Shown here: positions 1 through 6,851 of the stretch, in pieces
Layout: the number at the start of each line of letters is the position of its first letter
Position numbering within the stretch: the stretch's first letter is position 1
NCBI GenBank assembly: GCA_002434245.1
Contig: DJJR01000029.1
Location: forward strand, 1 to 24,798
Length of the DNA: 24,798 nucleotides
Reading direction: 5' to 3'
Source: Pelosinus fermentans
GTDB lineage: Bacteria > Bacillota > Negativicutes > DSM-13327
The notes under the pieces: generated by a model
Seen by the model: only the letters and a program-made list of their open reading frames with translations
The model's database searches: none
What the model was told of the DNA's origin: nothing
Translations under genes and position numbers: made by a program

Positions 1-1
1 G

Positions 2-118
2 ATAATAGAATCTTACAACGCAAAGAGTACTATAAAAGCTGCTTTTCACAACTCTTATGATATCTTTTTAAGAAATAGTAATTATCATTTTGATAAATCA
101 CTATTCCCCTCAGAATAA
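2..118 (+). CDS. C-terminal tail of an upstream gene cut by the window edge
   Basis: An open frame runs from the window edge for 38 codons to a TAA at 116-118 and ends in FPSE. Its composition (Asn, Tyr, Phe, Asp rich, no low complexity) looks like ordinary protein. A long hairpin follows within two bases, as expected after the end of a gene. The fragment is too short to assign to a family. It could be a chance frame, since another frame here is open for about 60 bases. Confidence 0.4.
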   Translation: MIESYNAKSTIKAAFHNSYDIFLRNSNYHFDKSLFPSE

Positions 119-119
119 T

Positions 120-167
120 AATAGCCGATGACTAAAAAGAGACACCTCTTCTTAATCATCAGCTATT
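120..167 (+). terminator. Imperfect hairpin, probable terminator of the partial upstream gene
   Basis: AATAGC/GCTATT, GATGA/TCATC, TAA/TTA and AGAG/CTCT pair in order around an ACAC loop, with 1x1 or 2x2 mismatches between the blocks. There is no strong T-run after it on the plus strand, so termination would be weak, or the structure may act in another way. Confidence 0.45.
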
Positions 168-239
168 GATTATTGCTTCTTACTGCAAATAGGAGTAAAA
201 ATCCCGGTCCATTCTATTCTATTTTGTGATACTATAGTA

Positions 240-407
240 CTAGTACCTTGACTGCATTAAATTTTGGTTTATCTTGAGGATCGTTTTCCGCCCTGCTTCG
301 TTGTCGTTACCTTACATATAGCCGATATGTGCGGCTCCTTCGCCTCGCAGGACGAAAACATCTCCCCAACCTAACCTCACTCAAATCTAACCCGGTCAAG
401 ATACTAG
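240..407. repeat. 168-bp palindromic, MITE-like repeat element
   Basis: The two ends are inverted copies of one another: CTAGTACCTTGAC at 240-252 and GTCAAGATACTAG at 395-407. Inside them GTTTTC..CCTGC on the left matches GCAGG..GAAAAC on the right, and the exact centre is ACATAT-AGCCG-ATATGT (314-330). The whole element is therefore one imperfect palindrome with its symmetry point near 323. It has no coding capacity and is more GC-rich in the middle than its flanks. It lies immediately upstream of nudC and ends 31 bp before the start codon. It looks like a dispersed intergenic repeat or a miniature inverted-repeat element. Copy number cannot be judged here because no second copy was seen in the window. 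Confidence 0.65.
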
Positions 408-438
408 AATATATTTGATTACTAAGGTGGTAAATAAA

Positions 439-1230
439 ATGGAAATTAAAAATGCATATTGGTTTTTATTTCATGATGATGAGCTTTTAGTCAAAGAAGT
501 GGAAGGAATCAGTACAATCCTTTCAAGTTCTGATATAGAGTTATTAAGACTTAATCCCATCAACGTCCAGTGTATTGGTACTCTTCATGAACAAGAATGC
601 TTTATTGCTCACTTAGATGATGAGACAATACCAGAAGATTTCTTTTGGAAAAAAGTACGTCCTTTGTATGGAAATATGGAAGACGAATGTTTTGGGTTTG
701 CTTGCCGTGCGCTTCATATCATAAACTGGATGAAAACCAGTAAATTTTGCGGCTGCTGCGGAACTCCCATGAAGGTATCCCAGCAAGAACTTGCCATGCA
801 ATGTTCAAGCTGCGGTCATATTGTCTACCCCCGCATATCTCCGGCTATTATTGTAGCAGTTACAAGAGATGATCAAATCCTTCTAGCACGTTCCAATCGA
901 TTCCCGCCTAACCGTTATAGCGTTATTGCAGGTTTTGTGGAGCCAGGTGAATCACTGGAAGATTGTGTTCAACGAGAACTAAAAGAAGAGGTCGGAGTTG
1001 AAGTACATTCTATCCGTTATTTCGGAAACCAGCCGTGGCCTTTCCCCGATTCCCTGATGATTGCCTTTACGGCTCAATGTTCAACCGAAAAAATAACCAT
1101 TGATAACCAAGAAATTGTAGAAGCCGGCTGGTTTTCTGCTCATAACCTTCCTGATATCCCTGATAAACTAAGTGTAGCAAGACGACTCATTGACTGGTTC
1201 GTAGAAAAACAAACAGTGATCCACACCTAA
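439..1230 (+). CDS. nudC: NAD+/NADH diphosphatase (Nudix hydrolase, NudC)
   Basis: The gene encodes 263 residues. NudC hydrolyses NAD(H) to NMN(H) plus AMP and in some bacteria removes NAD caps from RNA. Visible features are an N-terminal domain, a four-cysteine zinc ribbon (Cys104, Cys107, Cys122, Cys125), and a Nudix box from Gly165 (GX5E, then REL-X-EE-X-G, Glu183/Glu184). The family signature QPWPFPDS stands just after it at about 198-205 and separates NADH pyrophosphatases from other Nudix enzymes. The ATG at 439 is chosen over an upstream TTG at 415 because AAGGTGG lies a good distance before it. It converges on ridA, with 28 bp between the two stops. The palindromic repeat ends just before its ribosome binding site and may contain or disturb its promoter. 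Confidence 0.93.
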   Translation: MEIKNAYWFLFHDDELLVKEVEGISTILSSSDIELLRLNPINVQCIGTLHEQECFIAHLDDETIPEDFFWKKVRPLYGNMEDECFGFACRALHIINWMKTSKFCGCCGTPMKVSQQELAMQCSSCGHIVYPRISPAIIVAVTRDDQILLARSNRFPPNRYSVIAGFVEPGESLEDCVQRELKEEVGVEVHSIRYFGNQPWPFPDSLMIAFTAQCSTEKITIDNQEIVEAGWFSAHNLPDIPDKLSVARRLIDWFVEKQTVIHT

Positions 1231-1258
1231 CCTGACGCTGATTTAAAGTCCCCTGCCT

Positions 1259-1642
1259 TCACTCCTTTCGTGCAATCATTTCAATTTCAACTTTTGCATT
1301 AAGAGGTAATGCAGCTACACCAATGGTTGTCCTTGCAGGATAGGGTGATTCAAACTGCTTTTCATACACTTCATTCATAGCAGTGAAGTCACTCATATCC
1401 GTTAAAAATACATTCACTTTCACAACATGTTCCGGCGTTAAGTTCGCAGCGGACAACACATGAAATAAATTCAGAAAGCATTGTTTGGTCTGCGCTCCAA
1501 TATCACCATCCACCAACTTTCCCGTCTTGGAATCAATAGGAGTCTGTCCGGATAAATACACCATTTCACCACATTCAACAGCATGAGAGTAAGGACCAAC
1601 CGAAACGGCGCCTGCAGCGCTAAAGGCTTTTCTTTGCGTCAT
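1259..1642 (-). CDS. ridA: RidA family 2-iminobutanoate/2-iminopropanoate deaminase
   Basis: At 127 residues it is the normal length for the YjgF/YER057c/UK114 family. These trimeric cytosolic enzymes hydrolyse reactive enamine/imine intermediates released by PLP-dependent dehydratases and so protect PLP enzymes. Diagnostic elements are GPYSHAV near residue 17, YLSGQ near 29, and the C-terminal PARTTIGVAALP-A-VEIE block holding the catalytic arginine. An AAGGAGA element lies about 11 nt before the ATG. It is transcribed convergently with nudC. A long palindrome lies 126 bp upstream of its start, in the intergenic region shared with the next gene. The family assignment is secure; the precise substrate is not. 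Confidence 0.93.
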   Translation of the reverse strand: MTQRKAFSAAGAVSVGPYSHAVECGEMVYLSGQTPIDSKTGKLVDGDIGAQTKQCFLNLFHVLSAANLTPEHVVKVNVFLTDMSDFTAMNEVYEKQFESPYPARTTIGVAALPLNAKVEIEMIARKE

Positions 1643-1767
1643 ACTATTTGCAACTCTCCTTTTTGTAATCTATGTACTTTGTAACTTATACATTTCAAAT
1701 TCCACTATGATAATAAAAATCCTTTAGTCTTAAAAAAAACAGTACGTCCATTTTATGTTTTTCACAA

Positions 1768-1829
1768 AATACCTCTTTAAGTAGCTTGTATTGGACTCCA
1801 AGTCCATATGCTAATCTTAATGAGGTATT
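1768..1829. repeat. 62-bp extended palindrome in the ridA / GGDEF-EAL intergenic region
   Basis: Nested inverted blocks share one centre: AATACCTC/GAGGTATT (8 bp), TTAAG/CTTAA, TAGC/GCTA, then TGGACT-CCA-AGTCCA in the middle. As RNA on either strand this folds into one stem of about 23 bp with small bulges. As DNA the core GGACTCCAAGTCC resembles a dyad operator. The rest of the 525-bp gap between ridA and the downstream gene is AT-rich, with no convincing gene or RNA. Confidence 0.6.
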
Positions 1830-2167
1830 CTATTTATCCACGACTCTTTATTATTATCATTTTCTACATGAAGAAGTATCAACACAATAATTATAACATC
1901 GAAAAGCAATGAGAATAATTACCCAAATTACATTACCAGATCTACAGAATCCCATGCTGCATTCCTCCTACAACTAGATATACTGATACAATATGTTATG
2001 TTTGATCTCCTCATTAGGTCATTGATTTATATGCAAGCTATGCACTATCATCCGTGTAAAAATGAGTGAGCAAAACCCAATACCAGGAAAGGAAAGCTGC
2101 AGTTTTTGTCGAACATTAATTGTAGAGCACATTCCTAATATTCAATTTTTTATTGTGAGGCTTTAAT

Positions 2168-4774
2168 ATGAAACATTTGCATAAACTGCGTGGATCTAAG
2201 ACCTTGTTACATACGCTGCGCAAAAAAGCAATCTCCACGGTTCTTTATGATACCGCACTTGGGTTGCTAAATTATCTCGATCTAACAGACTTACTACAAA
2301 AGGTAGTCATAGAAGCTACACAGCTAATTAAAACAGAACATGGATACTACAATTGGGTAGAACTTGATCAAAACCAAATGATTCGAAAAGTAGGAGTAGG
2401 GGTTTATCGAAGTGATGTAAATCGGATGATGCGCTTAGATCAAGGATTGATACAACGTACTATTGAATCTAAAAACATTTCAATTATTGATGACTATAGT
2501 ACGTGGAAAAATCGGTTAAACGACCCTTTTTTTGATAAAATTCGTACAGAAATGCAAGTGCCTATAAAAATTGGCTGTAATATTGTCGGCGTTCTTGGTC
2601 TATCTTTTACAGAGCCTCATCGTAAATTTGCGCTAAATGATATTGCTGTATTTCAGCAATTTGCTACCATTGCATCAATGGCCATTTATAATGCAATTCT
2701 CTATCGTACAGCCCAGCGAGGAGATGAAGAGCGAAAAAAAATTCAGGAAAACTTACTGCAAATTACTGATGTCATGCAAGATATTGTGGGAAAACTTAAT
2801 CCTCAGGGAATTATTGAGTACATCACCCCCTCCTGTGAAAAATTAACGGGGTATAGCCTTAACCAATTAATAGGAACATGCTATCTTGATTTTATTCATC
2901 CCGATGACTTTGAAAAGGCTAAAGCCTCCTTTTATTCCTTCTTAACTACAAATGAGCATCGCAGAGTCTGCTATCGTTATATTCACGCATCCGGACAAGT
3001 AAGATGGCTTGAGAGCTTGAGAGAGAAAGTCGAAGAAAATGAAATTTCTGTCGTTTTTTCCGCACGAGATGTAACTGATAGAATGGAAGCAGAGCAAGAA
3101 GCAACGATTCTAGAAGCTACCTATCGAGCTATTTTTAGCTCTGTAAATGATGGAATCATTATTTATAATGTAGAAAATTTATCCGTTATTGAAGCTAATA
3201 AAAAAGCATATGAACTTTTCGCTCTATCAAAAGACCAACTCATACTTACCAAATTACAAGATTTTGGCACTGGAGAAAGCCCTTATACACAAAAAGAAGC
3301 TTTAACTTGGTTCCAAAAAGCAATCCAAGGTGAGACACCTTTGTTTGATTGGAAACTCAAAAATTCCTATGGAATTTATCTTGATCTGGAAGTAAGTCTT
3401 AAGCATATCATGCTGGGCGGCAGCTGGTGTATGTTGACTGTAATTCGTGATATCTCAGAACGTGAATACGCAAAAGAAAAAATTTATCGTTTAGCAAATT
3501 TTGATATTTTAACAAAACTTCCAAATCGAACACTCTTTAATGATAGATTACACATCGCCTTAGCTCATGCAAAACGAAACGGTGAGCAGCTTGCTGTTTT
3601 GTTTCTGGATTTGGATCGTTTTAAAACGATTAATGATTCTCTGGGACATCAGACTGGTGACTTGGCTCTGCAAGAAGTAGCTGAAAGACTGCAATTATGC
3701 ATTCGCGATGAAGATACCGCATGTCGCATGAGTGCAGATGAATTTATTATTTTATTGACGGATATTGAAAACTCTTCTAACATTACTAAAATTATTGCAA
3801 GATTGACCACTACCCTCTCTATGCCTTTCATCCTTGGCGACAATGAACTGCGTATTACCGCTAGCATTGGCATCAGTCTTTATCCCCACAACGGTCATAC
3901 ACCTGAAGTATTAGTGAAACATGCAGAACTGGCTATGTATCATGGAAAAGAAAATGGTAGAAATAATTATCAATTTTTTACAGAATCATTAAACGAAGTT
4001 GTTACAGAGCGCTTATCTCTTGAGAATAGTCTCAGACTGGCAATTGAACGAAATGAATTTATTTTATATTACCAACCACAAATCGACACAAAGACAAATA
4101 AACTAATTGGCGCTGAAGCCCTAATTCGTTGGAATCATCCACAAAATGGCTTAATACCGCCAGCCAAGTTCATTCCCGTTGCAGAAGATACCGGACTTAT
4201 TATACCAATCGGTGAATGGGTACTTCGTGAAGTTTGCCAGCAACATTTCAAATGGCTGGAACTCGGCTTGCCTCAAATACAAATCGCTGTCAACGTCTCT
4301 GCTATCCAATTCCAAGAAAAGCATTTTCTTTCTACTCTGCAAGAAATCTTAAGAAATTATAATATGAATCCCGCTTACCTGGAACTTGAATTAACAGAGG
4401 GAATATTAATGAGAGATGCCAATACTGCAACCAAAGAACTACATTTATTAAAAGAACTGGGTGTAAAATTATCCATTGATGATTTCGGTACCGGATATTC
4501 AAGTTTACAATATTTAAGCCAATTCCCTATTGATAAACTTAAAATTGACCAAACTTTTATTCGGGCAATGGCCACGCATGCTTCAAGTCTTGCAATTGTA
4601 GAATCTATCGTCTCTCTTGCTGAAAAATTACATATTAAAGTAATCGCTGAAGGTGTGGAAAATAACGAAGAGTTAAAGATTTTACAAACATGCGGCTGTA
4701 CTGAAATACAGGGATATTATTTTTCAAAGCCTTTATCTGCTGACAAATTCTTCGAATGGTATTATACTAGATAA
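2168..4774 (+). CDS. GAF-PAS-PAS-GGDEF-EAL protein, probable c-di-GMP phosphodiesterase with degenerate GGDEF
   Basis: This 868-residue cytoplasmic signalling protein has no membrane segment. In order it has a GAF domain (about 27-178), a PAS domain (about 195-305), a second PAS (about 313-432), GGDEF (about 440-605) and EAL (about 615-865). The GGDEF active-site motif reads SADEF (522-526), so cyclase activity is probably lost. The inhibitory-site motif RxxD (Arg513-Asp516) is kept five residues before it, so the domain may still bind c-di-GMP or GTP as a regulator. The EAL domain looks active: EAL at 650-652, NVS, ELTEG, DDFGTGYSSL at 771-780 and AEGVE are all present. GTGAGG stands 7 nt before the ATG. 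A hairpin terminator follows, so it is probably monocistronic. The ligands of GAF and PAS are unknown. Confidence 0.93.
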   Translation: MKHLHKLRGSKTLLHTLRKKAISTVLYDTALGLLNYLDLTDLLQKVVIEATQLIKTEHGYYNWVELDQNQMIRKVGVGVYRSDVNRMMRLDQGLIQRTIESKNISIIDDYSTWKNRLNDPFFDKIRTEMQVPIKIGCNIVGVLGLSFTEPHRKFALNDIAVFQQFATIASMAIYNAILYRTAQRGDEERKKIQENLLQITDVMQDIVGKLNPQGIIEYITPSCEKLTGYSLNQLIGTCYLDFIHPDDFEKAKASFYSFLTTNEHRRVCYRYIHASGQVRWLESLREKVEENEISVVFSARDVTDRMEAEQEATILEATYRAIFSSVNDGIIIYNVENLSVIEANKKAYELFALSKDQLILTKLQDFGTGESPYTQKEALTWFQKAIQGETPLFDWKLKNSYGIYLDLEVSLKHIMLGGSWCMLTVIRDISEREYAKEKIYRLANFDILTKLPNRTLFNDRLHIALAHAKRNGEQLAVLFLDLDRFKTINDSLGHQTGDLALQEVAERLQLCIRDEDTACRMSADEFIILLTDIENSSNITKIIARLTTTLSMPFILGDNELRITASIGISLYPHNGHTPEVLVKHAELAMYHGKENGRNNYQFFTESLNEVVTERLSLENSLRLAIERNEFILYYQPQIDTKTNKLIGAEALIRWNHPQNGLIPPAKFIPVAEDTGLIIPIGEWVLREVCQQHFKWLELGLPQIQIAVNVSAIQFQEKHFLSTLQEILRNYNMNPAYLELELTEGILMRDANTATKELHLLKELGVKLSIDDFGTGYSSLQYLSQFPIDKLKIDQTFIRAMATHASSLAIVESIVSLAEKLHIKVIAEGVENNEELKILQTCGCTEIQGYYFSKPLSADKFFEWYYTR

Positions 4775-4800
4775 TAAAAACATCGGTAACGAAAATTATT

Positions 4801-4842
4801 ATAAGAGAAAACCATAGCATCATTGCCATGGTTTTCTCTTAT
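4801..4842 (+). terminator. Hairpin terminator after the GAF-PAS-GGDEF-EAL gene
   Basis: Perfect 15-bp inverted repeat ATAAGAGAAAACCAT / ATGGTTTTCTCTTAT with a 12-nt loop, 27 bp after the stop codon. A clean T-run is missing after the stem on the plus strand. Confidence 0.7.
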
Positions 4843-4914
4843 GACTGAATCTAATACGAATTCATAAATTTTCTTTTAAAATCTACATTATCAAAGCACA
4901 AGGAGTTAATATAT

Positions 4915-5598
4915 ATGTACAATATAATCAAAACGATTCTATCTTCCCTGCAGCAAAAATGGCCTGGATTGTATATTTTAATTGGATTCTTGATTAGTGG
5001 GTTCATGCTGGCAGAATTTGCTGAATTGGCATGGAAAACGCTATTTGTTCGCCAAATGGATTTTTTTGATCAACTAATCATTGTCCTTGTCCGTTATTAT
5101 GCCAATCATAACCTTGATGTAATTATGATTCATATTACAACACTCGGTTCGGCTCCATTCTACGGAGCATTATCAGCACTAATTCTGATCGGCCTTGCTT
5201 TTTATCGAAAATGGCTGGAGGCTTCTGCATTAACCGTTTGTTTGCTAGGCGGCGGGCTGCTTAATTATTTATTAAAACATCTCTTTGTACGTGCTAGACC
5301 CGATATGTTCCATGTTATTAAGGAAACAGGCTATAGTTTCCCCAGTGGTCATGCCATGGTTTCACTATGTTTTTATGGTATGCTTGCATATTTGATCAGC
5401 CTTAAGATCTCCTCATGGACTTGGCGATTTATATTATTTATAACAACAGCCATCTTTATTGTAATTATTGGAATTAGTCGCATCTATTTAGGAGTACATT
5501 ATCCCACAGATGTATTAGCAGGATACGCTGCAGGTTCTACCTGGCTATTTTTTTGTATATCCTTACTTATGTGGTGGGAACACAAAAATAATACATAA
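4915..5598 (+). CDS. PAP2-family membrane phosphatase
   Basis: The 227-residue integral membrane protein has about five to six hydrophobic segments. The three phosphatase motifs are complete: K-x6-RP as KHLFVRARP (121-129), PSGH (143-146) and SR-x5-H-x3-D (Ser188-Arg189, His195, Asp199). Family members dephosphorylate lipid phosphates such as undecaprenyl pyrophosphate, phosphatidic acid or phosphatidylglycerophosphate at the outer membrane face. The sequence alone does not choose between these. AAGGAG lies 9 nt before the ATG. It stands alone between two terminator or spacer regions, upstream of a polysaccharide deacetylase gene, so a role in envelope lipid-carrier recycling is plausible but inferred. 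Confidence 0.88.
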   Translation: MYNIIKTILSSLQQKWPGLYILIGFLISGFMLAEFAELAWKTLFVRQMDFFDQLIIVLVRYYANHNLDVIMIHITTLGSAPFYGALSALILIGLAFYRKWLEASALTVCLLGGGLLNYLLKHLFVRARPDMFHVIKETGYSFPSGHAMVSLCFYGMLAYLISLKISSWTWRFILFITTAIFIVIIGISRIYLGVHYPTDVLAGYAAGSTWLFFCISLLMWWEHKNNT

Positions 5599-5762
5599 TC
5601 AAGTCTGCTTACTATAAATCGATTGATTTATACAAATAAACCATTTCTATCTGTCTCCTATAACTCTTTTATAGCTATACTTGGTTTGCATTTTATGGAA
5701 AAATGATATAAAATCCAAATGAGCTATTATTAAAATATCGTATATGAAAAGAGAGGAAGTTC

Positions 5763-6530
5763 GTGGTTACCAGACGTCAATTTTTATTCGGTTGTGCAGG
5801 CACTTTGGCCGCCCTCTCTGGAGCATCATTTGCTTCAGAATACAAAAAAATTAATAAAAGCATACCTATTTTGCTATATCATAGAGTGGGTTATCAATTA
5901 GATAATTATACCGTTAGCCCTACACGGTTTGAAGACGATATGAGAACACTAAACAGAGAAGGCTACACCTGCTTATCCCTTGCACAAGTTAAACAATATC
6001 TACAGTCTAGCCGATCTACACCCCTACCAGATAAATCCATCCTCATCACACTGGATGATGGTTATCTAGATAATTACATCAATGTCTTTCCAATTCTTCA
6101 ACAATATAATATGAAGGCTAGTTTTTACATCATTACAGGCATGATTGGAGAAGATGATCGATTGACAGCTTCTCAAATACGAGAAATGCAAGCAGCAGGT
6201 ATGGATTTTGGCTCCCACACTGTCACTCACCGATTCCTTAGTGATTTAACTCCTGCAGAAATGAAAATAGAGCTAACCAACTCTAAATTTGCCTTAGAGC
6301 AACTTTTAGGAGAAGGTATAGACTTTATCGCTTATCCTGGCGGCAGCTATAATCCTCAAACACTTACCATTGCTAAGGAAGCCGGATATGAAGCAGGTCT
6401 TTCAACCCATTATGGCTATGAAATGTTTCATAGCCCGTTTGAAATGAAACGGATTCCGCTTTTCCATTACGATCGATCTATTACGTACGTAATGCTGCGC
6501 AAAGGTCTCCTTCCTACCTTACTTCAATAG
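5763..6530 (+). CDS. Exported polysaccharide deacetylase (CE4/NodB fold) with Tat-like signal
   Basis: This 255-residue protein starts with GTG, directly after GAGGAAG. The N-terminus carries a twin-arginine motif (TRRQFLF, 3-9), a hydrophobic stretch and a likely cleavage after ASFA near residue 24. The NodB motifs are present: TLDDGY (Asp98, Asp99), HxxxH (SHTVTH, His152 and His156) and YPGG (191-194). The segment PILLYHRVG near 35-43 is typical of the PgaB/IcaB-like branch. It probably removes N-acetyl groups from cell-surface or exopolysaccharide. The Cys at residue 11 raises a weak lipoprotein alternative. Its place between two c-di-GMP proteins fits exopolysaccharide or biofilm control, but the substrate is unknown. 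Confidence 0.88.
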   Translation: MVTRRQFLFGCAGTLAALSGASFASEYKKINKSIPILLYHRVGYQLDNYTVSPTRFEDDMRTLNREGYTCLSLAQVKQYLQSSRSTPLPDKSILITLDDGYLDNYINVFPILQQYNMKASFYIITGMIGEDDRLTASQIREMQAAGMDFGSHTVTHRFLSDLTPAEMKIELTNSKFALEQLLGEGIDFIAYPGGSYNPQTLTIAKEAGYEAGLSTHYGYEMFHSPFEMKRIPLFHYDRSITYVMLRKGLLPTLLQ

Positions 6531-6612
6531 CTTGCCCTTTTGCTATTAAAATCGTTTCCACTAATGAGAGAAGAAGTATCTTACCTTTAGTAAAATCAAT
6601 TTTAAACGATCC

Positions 6613-6655
6613 AGCCTGCTATCATTTCTCTAAATGATAGCAGGCTTGTTTAGGT
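6613..6655 (+). terminator. Strong hairpin terminator after the deacetylase
   Basis: Perfect 15-bp stem AGCCTGCTATCATTT / AAATGATAGCAGGCT with a CTCT loop, followed by TGTTTAGGTTT. The rest of the 321-bp gap up to the next gene is AT-rich, with no gene or convincing RNA. Confidence 0.8.
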
Positions 6656-6851
6656 TTACAAAACATCTATATTTTTTACAAATTAAGTAATTTTTAGAAG
6701 GATTTCATCCATAAAATGTGTAATATTTAATAGCATTAGGTCTTAATTGATGAAATAAATATATGTTTCAAATCAATATTCATATAATTCTGAAATATGA
6801 TTCAACAATAAAATCCATAGTTTTACATACTGCTACTTAAGGAGCTAATGC

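Noticed and set aside
2062..2166. 34-codon ORF (with a CSFC motif) ending one base before the GAF-PAS-GGDEF-EAL start
   Set aside because: No ribosome binding site before its ATG and the region is otherwise non-coding; it most likely reflects chance, though translational coupling cannot be excluded.
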